Shown here: piece by piece, positions 35,620 to 45,509 of the stretch
Layout: every line of letters begins with the position of its first letter
Numbering within the stretch: the first letter of the stretch is position 1
DNA from: Gordonia amicalis NBRC 100051 = JCM 11271
GTDB lineage: Bacteria > Actinomycetota > Actinomycetes > Mycobacteriales > Mycobacteriaceae
Length of the DNA stretch: 64,000 nucleotides
NCBI RefSeq assembly: GCF_000332995.1
Contig: NZ_BANS01000030.1
Span: 17,126-81,125 of the forward strand
Direction: 5' to 3'
Made by a program: the position numbers and the translations under genes
The notes under the pieces: generated by a model
Databases searched by the model: none
Seen by the model: only the letters and a program-made list of their open reading frames with translations
What the model was told of the DNA's origin: nothing

Positions 35620-37302
35620 TCAGAAAGGCGCCGGACCGTCCGCCTGCTGACGACGTTCCCGCTCGCGCTGGTTACGGGCACGCTCGGCTCGCCGCCGGGC
35701 GTGTTTCGCGGCGGTTCGATCGGTCGGCGGCGGGGCGTCGACGCTGGTGATGATCCGGGGTGTCGGTGGGGCTTGGGCGGCTTGTTCGAACCGGATACGC
35801 CGCAGGTTGGGGAAGAGATCTTCGAGGGTTTCGGCGTCCCCGCGGATGCGGTAGCCCTCCGGGCTGATGTACTCGGTGACCAGCCGGCCCGCCTCGTCGC
35901 GGTACTGGACGTCGATCCAGTCGCCGAAGGTCTTGTGCAGATGCCCGAACCGGCATTTGGCGTTGAGGTTCTCACTCGACGTCGCACCACCGCGAGTCGG
36001 GCTCTGTCGGTCGTATTCGGTGACATGGTCGAGGTCGCAGTCGAAGGCTGAGTGTTGGCAGCCGGGTTCGGTGCAGTAGCCATCCCGGATGCGCACGAAG
36101 TCGGCGCAGGCGGTGGTCGGCCGGTAGGGATCGGACGGTTGGGAACCCGGGTAGACGACGACTGCACCCGACGTTTCTGTATCGGGCGAGTTCGATTCGT
36201 TCGGCTCGTCGGTCGCAGTGGTTGCAGGTTGCGGACGCTTGGCCTGACGTGACTGCGCGTCACCCTTTTCGCCACCCGTCGACGAGTCCGACTCGGCGGC
36301 AACACGTATGGGCGGTGTGCGGACCGGGGTGACCGGTTTGATCACCGCATCGGGCCTGGCGGCGAGGTCGCGGACCTGCTCGTCGGAGATGACACCATGA
36401 CAATCGACCCACCCGATACCAGGCGCGCCGTCCAGCGTCGCCGGATCGGTCACCGCATAGATGACCACCTCGCTGCGCACCGCCGCGACGACAGTCCCGG
36501 GTTCGGGGACCTCGGCTGTGCAGTCGTCGCGATCGCAGGAGCATTCGAACGGTGTGCCGGTCAACAAGGCGAACATCGCATCGGAGTTGCGTTGTCCTGC
36601 CGTCCGTCCGTCGTGCTTGCACACCGAATCAGCCAGCACGCGCACTGCTTTGTCCGCGATACGCACATTCTCAGCGGCCATCACGCCGGTGATTTCGGCG
36701 GTGCCGTCGTCCAGCGCGTGGGTCCACACGCCACGATTGTCGAGGGCTTCTTTGCGTCGTTCGCGCACCAGGTCGGGGTCATGGCGGAAGACGAGGCGGT
36801 CGACCATGTCGCGCAGTCGCGCCCGCGTCCACGACCCCTTCTTCGACCGCAACGTCGCGGCGATCTCGGCGTCGAGGACCGGGGTGATCGACGAGTCCGC
36901 GGCGACGAGTGCGGTGCGCGACAGGATCACCTGCACCTGCCAGCGTGTCGTGATGCCATCACGAAGGGTGTCGAGGACTTCGGGAAGCGACTCCTGCAGG
37001 CCGATGGCCTCGTCGATCAGGATCTCGGCCTGCCGACGGGTGAGCGACAGCTGCCGGGCCACCCGGATGACGCAGTCGGCTTCGCCGCTGACCACGACCC
37101 CGCCGGCAAGCGTGCCGCGCACCGCGATACACCGCTCGGCGATGGCAGTGACCAACTGATACTGCGACCAGGCGTTGTAGGACTCCCGCCGCTGCACCTC
37201 GGCCAGAGAATCCATCAACGAGTACATGTCGGCTTCGAAGGGGTTGGCAGGATCGACCCCGGCGAAAGACCCGCCCGGTAGATCGGCCGACGCACCCGAC
37301 AC
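35620..37302 (-). CDS. DUF222 / HNH endonuclease protein (13E12-repeat type)
   Basis: 560 residues from GTG at 37302. The N-terminal two thirds are the DUF222 domain of the mycobacterial 13E12 repeat family. The HNH nuclease motif is in the C-terminal part (CTEPGCQHSAFDCDLDHVTEYD ... NLNAKCRFGHLHKT), with Cys-x4-Cys and Asp-His-Val. A low-complexity linker separates them. Such genes are multicopy in Gordonia and Mycobacterium and may be mobile or linked to recombination. The role here is unknown. About 225 bp without a gene follow its start. Confidence 0.88.
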   Translation of the reverse strand: MSGASADLPGGSFAGVDPANPFEADMYSLMDSLAEVQRRESYNAWSQYQLVTAIAERCIAVRGTLAGGVVVSGEADCVIRVARQLSLTRRQAEILIDEAIGLQESLPEVLDTLRDGITTRWQVQVILSRTALVAADSSITPVLDAEIAATLRSKKGSWTRARLRDMVDRLVFRHDPDLVRERRKEALDNRGVWTHALDDGTAEITGVMAAENVRIADKAVRVLADSVCKHDGRTAGQRNSDAMFALLTGTPFECSCDRDDCTAEVPEPGTVVAAVRSEVVIYAVTDPATLDGAPGIGWVDCHGVISDEQVRDLAARPDAVIKPVTPVRTPPIRVAAESDSSTGGEKGDAQSRQAKRPQPATTATDEPNESNSPDTETSGAVVVYPGSQPSDPYRPTTACADFVRIRDGYCTEPGCQHSAFDCDLDHVTEYDRQSPTRGGATSSENLNAKCRFGHLHKTFGDWIDVQYRDEAGRLVTEYISPEGYRIRGDAETLEDLFPNLRRIRFEQAAQAPPTPRIITSVDAPPPTDRTAAKHARRRAERARNQRERERRQQADGPAPF

Positions 37303-37527
37303 GCTGCCCCCACAACGTCTACAGCCCGACCCGGTTGGCCGAATCTGTTACCAACCAAGGTAGAGCCGACCACCGACAGATTCAGATCTTCATTCACAGG
37401 GGAATGCCGTCCGCTGTTGTGAAACAACCGAATTCGCCGAATTGAAGTCGCACGCGACATCGATCCGTCTCCGCGAACCCGGTCGAAGTCGCGCCACCCG
37501 AATGACATCGCATGGCGCTCATCGCCG

Positions 37528-38718
37528 TCATGCGATAGCGGTCCCGTCCCACAGCACGTCGAAGAACTGCGTCGCCATCAGTTCCTCGCTCGTGTCGCGG
37601 TCGAGTCCGAGCTCCCTGCGATAGACCAGGATGTGTTGCAGGGACAGGGCCGAGTAGAGCAGCGGCAGGTGGTCGTGCGGCTGGTCGTAGACACCGCCTG
37701 CACCTTTGGCCGCGGCCAGGTCCCTGCGCAGATGCGATGGATGCCTGAGCGCATCACGCAGTACAGCCGCTTTGATCATCTTCTTGCGCCCCGCGGGGAC
37801 GACGACCAGTTCACCCGGGTCGAACAACGCGGTGTCGAACTCCTCGGCGGTGGCGACGGTGCATCCGGCGGTCGGCCGCGGATTGCATTCGACCATGTGG
37901 TGGACGCCGTCTTCGGTGACGAGGTAGTCGAAACTGATCTGCCCGTGCCAGTTCAATTCTCGCGCGACGCTCTGTGCGGCGGCGAGCGACTCCGGAGAGT
38001 CGACCGACGCGAAGACGATACCGCCGCGGTCGTCGATGGCGAGGGGATGCTTGTAGCAGGAGTGCAGCACGATCTCACCGTGATGCGCGACGCTCCAACT
38101 GCACCGGTCGACACCGGTGAGGTATTCCTGGACGAGCCAAGGATCGTCGCGTGTCGGGGTGATGTCATCGATCGAGGACTCCCCGGCCAGCGGACCGGTG
38201 TTGGTGAGGACGTCGAGTCCGCCACGGCCGTAGGCGGCCCGGGCGAACCAGTGCGGCCAGCGCTGCGTGGCCTCGCGCAGTTCGTCGCGGTTCGTCGTGG
38301 TCACCGACTCCGCGGCCGGAAGCCCGAGTTCGCGGCACAGTGCGGTGAATTCGACCTTGTCGTGAACGCGGGCCAGGGTCTCGAAGTCGGGGAAGAACAG
38401 TTCGGTGGCCGGATGCGCCGCCGTGATGCGGTCACGATGCCTGGCGAGGTAGAAGACCTCCTCGAACATCGGGAGCAGCCAGTTGATGTCGTGGTCGCCG
38501 ATCGCGTCGATCACCGCGTCGATGAAGGCCGCGGTCTGCTGGGTGGGCGCGGGGAACACCAGATGCCTCCGCGCGCCGCGCGAATGGCTGCCCGGCGCCG
38601 CCGCGAAGGTGTCCGCGGCGGTCACATCGCGGCCGGTCTCGCCGAGTTTGTGGATCTCGTCGACGGCGAACGGCATCCGTGACGTGGTCACCAGGACACG
38701 AGGTTCAGAAGCCTGCAT
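37528..38718 (-). CDS. ATP-grasp domain protein
   Basis: 396 residues from ATG at 38718. An ATP-grasp fold is suggested by WFARAAYGRGGLDVL (ATP loop), WLVQEYLTGVDRCSW, and the Mg-binding VECNPRPTAGCT near residue 290. The family joins a carboxylate to an amine, thiol or other nucleophile through an acyl phosphate. The substrate is unknown. It stands alone, with no biosynthetic neighbours, and is divergent from an MFS gene across 111 bp. Confidence 0.8.
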   Translation of the reverse strand: MQASEPRVLVTTSRMPFAVDEIHKLGETGRDVTAADTFAAAPGSHSRGARRHLVFPAPTQQTAAFIDAVIDAIGDHDINWLLPMFEEVFYLARHRDRITAAHPATELFFPDFETLARVHDKVEFTALCRELGLPAAESVTTTNRDELREATQRWPHWFARAAYGRGGLDVLTNTGPLAGESSIDDITPTRDDPWLVQEYLTGVDRCSWSVAHHGEIVLHSCYKHPLAIDDRGGIVFASVDSPESLAAAQSVARELNWHGQISFDYLVTEDGVHHMVECNPRPTAGCTVATAEEFDTALFDPGELVVVPAGRKKMIKAAVLRDALRHPSHLRRDLAAAKGAGGVYDQPHDHLPLLYSALSLQHILVYRRELGLDRDTSEELMATQFFDVLWDGTAIA

Positions 38719-38829
38719 GCCACGGACCATAAGCGACGCGACGGCGCCCGGTCCGGCGATGCGCCGAGACGTCGAGGATTTGTTCCCGGTGAACGCCCGG
38801 AACCGGTCCGGCGGTAGTTTGGCAGTCTC

Positions 38830-40023
38830 ATGTCTGATCGTTCGAGCACCCCGTCGTTCATCTCGGCGGTGTACGCATTCGCCGTTGTCATGCTCGGGAC
38901 CACGCTGCCGACGCCGCTGTATTCGATCTACAGCGAGAAGCTCGGATTCGGCGTCGCGACGACGACGGTCGTCTTCGGGGTCTATGCGGCCGGCGTGATC
39001 GCCGCACTGATCGGATTCGGCCGCTGGTCCGATGTCGTCGGCCGACGCAAGCTGCTCCTCGCCGGTGCGCTGTTGTCCGCCGCGAGCGCCGTCGTCTTCC
39101 TCAATGCGGGACCGGTCTGGCAGCTGCTGGTGGGGCGGGTGTTGTCCGGGCTGTCGGCGGGCATCTACGCCGGGGCCGCGACGACCGCGGTCATCGAACT
39201 GGCCCCACCGTCGTGGCGGGGTCGTGCGCCGGCGGTGGCGACCGCGGCCAACATCGGCGGTCTCGGACTGGGACCGCTGGTGGCCGGCCTGCTCGCCGAA
39301 TACGCACCGTCTCCGCTGCGCACCCCGTTCCTCGTCGATCTCGTCCTGCTGACGCTCGCCTGCGTCGGAATCTGGCGACTGCAGGAGACGGTCGACGTCA
39401 AACCCGGTGCGCGTCTTGGTGTTCAGCGACTGTCCGTGCCGGCCGACATGCGCGGGGTGTTCGTGCGCGCGTCGATCGCCGCCTTCGCCGGTTTCGCCGT
39501 GATGGGGACGTTCACCGGCGTCATTCCCTCGTTCGTCGTGAACATCCTCGGCATCGACGACCGCGCCTTCACCGGATTCATCGTCTTCGTGCTGTTCGCC
39601 TCGTCGGCCGTCACGCAGATCGTGGTGCGGCGCATGCCCACCGATCCGGCACTGATCGCCGGCTGCGCGATCCTCATCGCCGGTACCTGCCTGTCGATCG
39701 TCGGTCTGATCGCCGCGTCGACCGCCGCCCTGCTCGGTGGCGCCGTGGTGTGCGGTGTGGGGCAGGGCATGTCCTTCAGCAAGGGACTGGCGTCGGTGGT
39801 GGCGGCGAGCCCGGCGGATCGGCGCGCCGAGGTCACCTCGACCTATTTCGTGGTCGCCTACGTCGCGATCTCGCTGCCCATCGTGGGACAGGGCGTGGCC
39901 GCGCAACAGTGGGGTCTGCGCCCGGCCGGTATCGCCTTCAACATCGGTGTCGCCGTGCTCGCGCTGGTGGCGCTGATACTGACGATCTTTGTGGTCAGGA
40001 GCCCGGCACACCGCACTCGTTGA
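38830..40023 (+). CDS. Major facilitator superfamily transporter
   Basis: 397 residues with 12 predicted membrane segments and the MFS loop motif GFGRWSDVVGRRKLLLAG. It resembles drug or sugar-efflux type MFS proteins. The divergent ATP-grasp gene could be functionally linked (make-and-export), but this is a guess. Its last 29 bp overlap the end of malQ on the other strand. The start is ATG at 38830. Confidence 0.85.
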   Translation: MSDRSSTPSFISAVYAFAVVMLGTTLPTPLYSIYSEKLGFGVATTTVVFGVYAAGVIAALIGFGRWSDVVGRRKLLLAGALLSAASAVVFLNAGPVWQLLVGRVLSGLSAGIYAGAATTAVIELAPPSWRGRAPAVATAANIGGLGLGPLVAGLLAEYAPSPLRTPFLVDLVLLTLACVGIWRLQETVDVKPGARLGVQRLSVPADMRGVFVRASIAAFAGFAVMGTFTGVIPSFVVNILGIDDRAFTGFIVFVLFASSAVTQIVVRRMPTDPALIAGCAILIAGTCLSIVGLIAASTAALLGGAVVCGVGQGMSFSKGLASVVAASPADRRAEVTSTYFVVAYVAISLPIVGQGVAAQQWGLRPAGIAFNIGVAVLALVALILTIFVVRSPAHRTR

Positions 40024-42136
40024 GCACGTTCACCAGGCGACGGAACCGCACGCTGCTGACGAGGTCCTCGACCAGCACCACCTCGCCGTCGGCGTTGGCC
40101 AGCGGGATGCACCAGTTCGGGTACTGCTCGGCGCTGGTACCGGGCTGGTTCTGAATCCGTCGCTCCCCCACCGCATCCACCAGGGCGACGCTCAGCAACA
40201 CCGACGGCGAATGGGCGATGACGGCGTACAGGGCATCGACCACCTTCGGGTCCGACAGCGGGGTGTCCCGGGACAGCAACCCGCGCTCGTAGGCGAGTTC
40301 GAGGACGGCGTCGCGTTCGCGTTCGTTGCGCTCCCGTTCGGCCTCTTCGCCCGTCTCGAGGAGGCCCAACCGGGCTCGAAGCGCGATGTGGTCGCCGGCC
40401 AGATAGCCCGACGTCGGCGGCAGATCGTGGGTCGTCACCGACGTCAGGCACAGCTCGCGGTAGCGCTCCGGCGCGATCGCGGCTGCGCGGTCCTGCTCGA
40501 ACCACAGGATGGACGTGCCCAGGATTCCGCGCTCGCGCAACGTTTCCTGCACCGTCGGCTCGAAGACGCCGAGGTCTTCGCCGACGACCACCGCGTCGGC
40601 CCGCTGCGCCTCGAGCGCGAGGATGCCGATGAGGGCTTCGCTGTCGTAGTGCACGTAGGTGCCGCCGGCCGGAGTCATGCCGTCGGGAATCCACCACAGC
40701 CGGAACAGACCCAGGATGTGGTCGACGCGGACGCCGCCGGCATGCCGTAGCACGGTGCGGATCATGTCGCGGTAGGGCTCGTATCCGGCCTCGGCGAGAC
40801 GCCGCGGATGCCAGGGCGGCTGATCCCAGCCCTGTCCCTGCTGGTTGAACCCGTCCGGCGGCGCGCCCACCGTCGCCCCCGACGCGAGCACGTGGCCGAG
40901 CGCCCAGGCGTCGGCGCTGTGCCGGCCCACGCCCACGGCGAGGTCGGTCATCACGCCGACCGACATCCCGGCGGACTTCGCCGCATGCGCCGCGGTGGCG
41001 AGTTGCTCGTCGCAGATCCACTGCAACCAGATGTGGAAGTCGATGCGCCGCGCCAGTTTCCGGCGCTTCTTCTTCAGGTGGACGGGATCGAGGAACTTGT
41101 CCTGCCAGCGCGGGTCGTCGGCGTCGTAGCGTTCGGCCAGCGCGCACCACGTGGCGAAACGTTTGAGGCCCTTGCCCTCCCGCCGGCGGAACTCGCGCAG
41201 GGCGGCTTTCCGCCCCGGGCTCAGTGGCACGTCGTAGATCAGTTCGAGCGCCTCCAGCTTGGCCCGGTAGGCCTTGTTGCGCCGGATCCTGTCGGTGGCG
41301 GTGTTCTCGCCCATGAACCCACGGGCAAGCTTGCGCACCCACTTGCGCTGCGCCTTCGACAATCCGTCGAGTTCGGGGATGTCGGTGACCCGGATGTAGA
41401 GTGGGTTGAGGAAGCGGCGGGTCACCGGCAGGTACGGCGAGGCCTCGATCGGGGGGTGCGGTTGCGCCGCGTGCAACGGGTTGACCTGGACGAAGTCGGC
41501 GCCGTACGCGCTGCCCGCGACCTCGCAGATGCCCGTCAGATCGGCGAAGTCGCCGACGCCCCACGAATCCGCCGAACGAATCGAGTACAACTGCACGGCC
41601 AGACCCCACCGCTGCCGCCCGAGCAGCCGGTCAGCGGTGTGCAGCCGGCGCGGGGTGACGATCAGCGGTGCACTCGACGCCGTCGAGTCGTCGAGGTCCA
41701 GGGCCTTGATCTGGTGGTATCCGGGTTCGAGGTCGTCCGGGATCGCGAAGGTGGCCCGCCCGACAAGCGCGCCGTCGATCTCGCGCGGCTCCACCCATAC
41801 GTCGAGTTGTTCGGGTGCGACGTCGCGGCCGTCCTCGGTCGCGATCCACACCTTCACCAGATTCCCGTGCGGGACATGGACGCAGAAGGTGTGGCCGGTG
41901 CCTTCGGTCACCACGGTGACCGCAGGCACGGACTCGCGCCACGGCCGCTCGTCGACCTCGCGGATCGACTCCTCGACCGCCTCGGCTGAGTCCGCGGCGA
42001 CATCGAGGGCGCCCAGGACGGCGACGAGCGTCTCCGCGCTCACGTCGTGGGTCTCCTCGTCCCAGCCCACATACTCGGTGGCCACACCGTGACGATGCGC
42101 CAGCTCGGTCAACCTGTCGGGGTTCACGTCAGCCAC
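39995..42136 (-). CDS. malQ: 4-alpha-glucanotransferase (amylomaltase)
   Basis: 713 residues from GTG at 42136, with the actinobacterial MalQ layout: a non-catalytic N-terminal beta domain of about 150 residues, then the GH77 barrel. Catalytic segments: RVDHILGLFRLWWIP (nucleophile Asp), VVGEDLGVF (acid/base Glu) and HDLPPTSGY (Asp). It disproportionates maltodextrins in glycogen and maltose metabolism. No mal regulon gene neighbours it. The C terminus overlaps the convergent MFS gene by 29 bp. Confidence 0.93.
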   Translation of the reverse strand: MADVNPDRLTELAHRHGVATEYVGWDEETHDVSAETLVAVLGALDVAADSAEAVEESIREVDERPWRESVPAVTVVTEGTGHTFCVHVPHGNLVKVWIATEDGRDVAPEQLDVWVEPREIDGALVGRATFAIPDDLEPGYHQIKALDLDDSTASSAPLIVTPRRLHTADRLLGRQRWGLAVQLYSIRSADSWGVGDFADLTGICEVAGSAYGADFVQVNPLHAAQPHPPIEASPYLPVTRRFLNPLYIRVTDIPELDGLSKAQRKWVRKLARGFMGENTATDRIRRNKAYRAKLEALELIYDVPLSPGRKAALREFRRREGKGLKRFATWCALAERYDADDPRWQDKFLDPVHLKKKRRKLARRIDFHIWLQWICDEQLATAAHAAKSAGMSVGVMTDLAVGVGRHSADAWALGHVLASGATVGAPPDGFNQQGQGWDQPPWHPRRLAEAGYEPYRDMIRTVLRHAGGVRVDHILGLFRLWWIPDGMTPAGGTYVHYDSEALIGILALEAQRADAVVVGEDLGVFEPTVQETLRERGILGTSILWFEQDRAAAIAPERYRELCLTSVTTHDLPPTSGYLAGDHIALRARLGLLETGEEAERERNERERDAVLELAYERGLLSRDTPLSDPKVVDALYAVIAHSPSVLLSVALVDAVGERRIQNQPGTSAEQYPNWCIPLANADGEVVLVEDLVSSVRFRRLVNVLNECGVPGS

Positions 42137-42189
42137 CTCGCCATCGTCTCAGGATTCAGACCGGTCTGCTGAATGTCCCTTCGATACGC

Positions 42190-42257
42190 CCTCCGCATGC
42201 TCCGGGCTACTCAGGGAACGGTCGACGCCTCCGCATGCTCCGGGCCGCTCAGGGAGC
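42190..42257. repeat. Two direct copies of a 29-bp intergenic repeat
   Basis: CTCCGCATGCTCCGGGC... at 42190-42218 and again at 42229-42257, each ending CTCAGGGAnC, at 39-bp spacing. The second copy runs into the end of the FAD-linked oxidase gene. The CTCAGGGAGCAG tail is shared with the repeats at 61638-61708, so they belong to one dispersed family. Confidence 0.8.
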
Positions 42258-43646
42258 AGGAGCACCGAAGATGACGCCCGGATTCAACAGCCCTTGCGGA
42301 TCGAAGGACGCCTTGACCCTCCGCATCGTGTCGAGGTCCACGTCGGACCGGCCGAGGTGCGTCCAGGCGGTCTTGGCGCGGCCGATGCCGTGTTCGGCGC
42401 TGATGGACCCGCCGTTGGCCGCGACGATCCCGAACACCCGGTCGGTGACCGTCCCGGTGTGTTCCTCGGGGACGTCGAGCAGGTTCACGTGGATGTTGCC
42501 GTCGCCGATGTGACCGAAAAGTATCGGCCGGCAGGGGAATTCGCTCATCTCGCCGACCTCGGCCAGTTCGGCGAAGGCCTCCGGCAGGGCCCTGATCGGT
42601 ACCGAGATGTCGAGTTTGACCACCGGCGTCGTACTCGACCGTGCGATCGTCTCGGTGTGACTCTCGCGCGCGCCCCAGAGCGCACGGGCGGGCGCGGGTT
42701 CGAGCACGGCGTCGATGAGTCCGTCGGTCTCGCCGAACAATTCGGCCATGGTCGACTCGATGTCGCCGACCCCGGACACCTCGAGCAGAACGTAGAAGGG
42801 GCCGGGTGTCGCGGTCGGACGACGCTGTCCGTGCTCGTGGACGAGTTCGATGCCGGCCTCGGTCATGAGTTCGGCTGCCTCGACGGTGAGGCCGCGTGAC
42901 GATGCCGCCCCGATCAGCCCGATCGCGTTCTCGACGTGCTCGACGGCGGCCACCGCGACCGTCGCCGCCGACGGCGGCACGACGAGTTTGAACAGCACGC
43001 GCGTGATGACCGCCAGAGTGCCCTCACTGCCGGCCAGGAGTGCCGGGAGGTCGTATCCGACATTGTCTTTGACCAGCGACGTCCACCGGCGCAGGACGCG
43101 ACCGTCGGCGAGGACCGCCTCGATCCCGAGCACCTGGGAACGCGTGTTACCGCGACGGATCATGCGGATGCCACCGGCATTGGTCGACACCACCCCGCCG
43201 GCGGTGGCCGACTCCCTGGAGGCGAGGTCGACGGGGAAGGCGAGACCGGACTCGGCGGCCCGGCCGTCGATCGCGTCGATCGTCGCCCCCGCCTGGGCGC
43301 CCACGCAGCGTCCGACCGCGTCGACCTCGTCGATGTCGGTCATCCGGACCGTCGACAGCACGATCACTGGTCGTCCCGTGTCGTCCCGGGCCGGCGGGAC
43401 CGACCCGCCCACCAGCCCGGTGTTCCCACCCTGCACGCAGATCCGGGCACCGACGGACACGCATTCACCGACGACCCGGGAGACCTCCTCGGTGGTGCGC
43501 GGCCGCACGACCGCATCGGCCTCGCCCCGGTACCGGCCCGTCCAGTCGACGAGAAAGCCCTCGACCGCTTCGGGGTCGGTGAGGACGTGGCCCTCCCCGA
43601 CCACGTCGCGCAGCTGCGTCACCAGAGCATGCGCACGCGCGGGCAT
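42249..43646 (-). CDS. FAD-linked oxidase, GlcD/D-lactate dehydrogenase type
   Basis: 465 residues. An N-terminal FAD_binding_4 (PCMH) domain has VQGGNTGLVGG and NAGGIRMIRRGNTR, and a C-terminal FAD-oxidase domain has GHIGDGNIHVN and EHGIGRAK, the catalytic-site motifs of D-2-hydroxyacid dehydrogenases. Likely substrates are D-lactate, glycolate or D-2-hydroxyglutarate. It precedes the NAD(P)-binding gene only by shared strand; the gap is 4 bp (43647-43650), so the two are an operon with this gene second. Confidence 0.88.
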   Translation of the reverse strand: MPARAHALVTQLRDVVGEGHVLTDPEAVEGFLVDWTGRYRGEADAVVRPRTTEEVSRVVGECVSVGARICVQGGNTGLVGGSVPPARDDTGRPVIVLSTVRMTDIDEVDAVGRCVGAQAGATIDAIDGRAAESGLAFPVDLASRESATAGGVVSTNAGGIRMIRRGNTRSQVLGIEAVLADGRVLRRWTSLVKDNVGYDLPALLAGSEGTLAVITRVLFKLVVPPSAATVAVAAVEHVENAIGLIGAASSRGLTVEAAELMTEAGIELVHEHGQRRPTATPGPFYVLLEVSGVGDIESTMAELFGETDGLIDAVLEPAPARALWGARESHTETIARSSTTPVVKLDISVPIRALPEAFAELAEVGEMSEFPCRPILFGHIGDGNIHVNLLDVPEEHTGTVTDRVFGIVAANGGSISAEHGIGRAKTAWTHLGRSDVDLDTMRRVKASFDPQGLLNPGVIFGAPAP

Positions 43647-43650
43647 CGTG

Positions 43651-44304
43651 TCAGACCTGTGCCACCGCGTCGGCGACCGGCGTGGGTCCGTCGTTGAACT
43701 CGATCACCTTGTGTACGGTCTCGGGCCGCGCGAGAACGGCTGCGGCAACCGCGGCGACGTTGTCGCGGCTGACCTCGTCACCACCGCCGCGGGTCCCGCC
43801 GACGGCGATCCTCCCCGTCCCCGGCTCGTCGGTGAGCCGGCTGGGTCCCAGGATCGTCCAGTCGAGATCGCCCGACTTGAGGTAGGTGTCGGCAGCCGCC
43901 TTGGCCTCGGCGTATGCGTGAAACGAATTGTCCTCGGGAACACCATGATCCGGGCGCGCACCGAAATAGGAGACCATCACGTACCGGTTGATCCCGACCT
44001 TCGCCGCGGCGTCCATCGAACGGATCGCGGCGTCACGGTCGACGGCGTAGGTCCGTGCCGGGTCGCCTCCGCCCGCACCTGCCGACCACACCACGGCATC
44101 GTGTTCGGAGATCGCCGTGGCGATCCCGGTCGTGTCGAGGGTCTCCACGTCGGCGACCACGGGCACCGCACCGGTCTCCGCGACCTCTTGGGCATGTTCG
44201 GGATTGCGGATGATCGAGGTCACCTGATCGCCTCGGTCGGCCAGGATCTTCGCCAGGCGCAGCGCGATCTTGCCGTGTCCACCGATGATGGCCACTCGGG
44301 TCAC
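43651..44304 (-). CDS. NAD(P)H-binding atypical short-chain dehydrogenase
   Basis: 217 residues from GTG at 44304; an ATG at 44358 would add 18 residues of unconserved look. The nucleotide motif is VAIIGGHGKIA near the N terminus (GxxGxxG, atypical SDR family of NmrA/YwnB type). It has no clear catalytic YxxxK pair, so it may be an oxidoreductase of unknown substrate or a redox sensor. It lies 4 bp before the FAD-linked oxidase. Confidence 0.82.
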   Translation of the reverse strand: MTRVAIIGGHGKIALRLAKILADRGDQVTSIIRNPEHAQEVAETGAVPVVADVETLDTTGIATAISEHDAVVWSAGAGGGDPARTYAVDRDAAIRSMDAAAKVGINRYVMVSYFGARPDHGVPEDNSFHAYAEAKAAADTYLKSGDLDWTILGPSRLTDEPGTGRIAVGGTRGGGDEVSRDNVAAVAAAVLARPETVHKVIEFNDGPTPVADAVAQV

Positions 44305-44431
44305 TGGTTGCTCACTTTCGCAGTCGAGGAACACACGTACTTCTCCCAACGTACTCACCCGCGAACGGCGCCGCCCCGGCCCGAACGCGTGGTGCGTCGG
44401 GAACCGGGGCGGGGTTCGGTGGGTGCTGCCG

Positions 44432-44707
44432 TCAGACGCGGGTCCGGCCGCGCCCGGTCACGAGCTTGACCAGGAACAGCAGGATGCACGCACCGACCAG
44501 GCACGTGATGAAGCTGAAGATCCATCCGGCGCCTTCGACGTCCACGCCGAACAGTGTCAGCAACCAACCGCCGAGCAGACCACCGATCACACCGACGACG
44601 ATGTTGAGGATGATCCCCTGCTGCGCATCGGTCTTCATGATCTTGCTGGCGATCCAGCCGGCCAGGCCACCGATGATGATCCACGCAATGACGCCAATTC
44701 CCAGCAT
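44432..44707 (-). CDS. GlsB/YeaQ/YmgE family membrane protein
   Basis: 91 residues with three hydrophobic segments rich in Gly (IAWIIIGGLAGWIASKIM; GIILNIVVGVIGGLLGGWLL; FSFITCLVGACILLFLV). This is the transglycosylase-associated protein family, small stress-related membrane proteins of unknown mechanism. It stands alone; 230 bp with no visible gene separate it from the lipoprotein gene, including an AT-richer promoter stretch at 44740-44800. Confidence 0.88.
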   Translation of the reverse strand: MLGIGVIAWIIIGGLAGWIASKIMKTDAQQGIILNIVVGVIGGLLGGWLLTLFGVDVEGAGWIFSFITCLVGACILLFLVKLVTGRGRTRV

Positions 44708-44938
44708 GTCTGCCTCCTAGGTCGTCGTTGATCCTGCGTGTGTAAATCGTCCGAATCGTCCAGATCGTGCGATTTGCTACGAGAATGAATGTACCCAGAT
44801 CGCGCACCCTTCACACCTGAGCTTTCGATCTGTATGCGCATCGAGACCCTCGGATGCCTCATGCCGACACCTCCGAGCCGCCCAGGCGCGGCCCGGTCCG
44901 AAGTCAGCCGTTTCCGGGAGTCGGCGGAGTGCCCGAAG

Positions 44939-45388
44939 TCAGGGACAGGTCACCTTGATCTCGTACGACTTGGTCACCCTCTGGGTCGGGTTGGCGAGGT
45001 CGATTCCGGTCGCGTCGCCGGTGATCGTGTAGGTGTCGCCGTCCTTGGAGACCTCGGCGTTGCCGTCGCCCAATCCCTTCTGGAAGCCCAGCGTTACGCC
45101 GTCCACCGAACCGAGCCCGACCGATTCCACCTCGGGCGAATCACCCGACGACAGCACGACGCCCACACCGGAGGTTCCCGATCCGGAACCGATCCCGATG
45201 GTGACCTTGTCGCCGGCGGTGGTGCAGCCCACGCTCTTGTCCGCCAATTCCACCTCTTTGCCGTCGACGGTCACCGAGGCCTCCGCGTCGGTACCGTCGG
45301 AACCCGAGTCGTCCGAGCCGCACGCGGTGACGGCCACCGCCAGTGCCGCCGCGCCGAGGACTGAAGCGATGTGCACCTTGTTCATCAT
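44939..45388 (-). CDS. LpqH-like (19-kDa antigen family) lipoprotein
   Basis: 149 residues. The signal peptide ends in a lipobox (VTACG), and the lipidated Cys is about residue 23. The mature part begins with a Ser/Asp/Gly-rich linker and has two further cysteines (VGCTT and the C-terminal VTCP) that can form a disulfide. This matches the LpqH family of the mycobacterial cell envelope, a TLR2 agonist in M. tuberculosis. The ATG at 45388 follows AGGAG. Confidence 0.85.
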   Translation of the reverse strand: MMNKVHIASVLGAAALAVAVTACGSDDSGSDGTDAEASVTVDGKEVELADKSVGCTTAGDKVTIGIGSGSGTSGVGVVLSSGDSPEVESVGLGSVDGVTLGFQKGLGDGNAEVSKDGDTYTITGDATGIDLANPTQRVTKSYEIKVTCP

Positions 45389-45509
45389 GGGAACTCCTGG
45401 GCAGTCGTGAATGCCGCCGGGCGGCGGACTGAGAAGAAATTTAGCCGTTGAACTGCAGGTTTGGCACAGAATCGTCCGAATGGCGGACCCCGGGAGTCGG
45501 CTGCGGGAC

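Noticed and set aside
42137..42248. Short gene between malQ and the FAD-linked oxidase
   Set aside because: The stretch is repeat DNA; no start, RBS or codon bias supports a gene.
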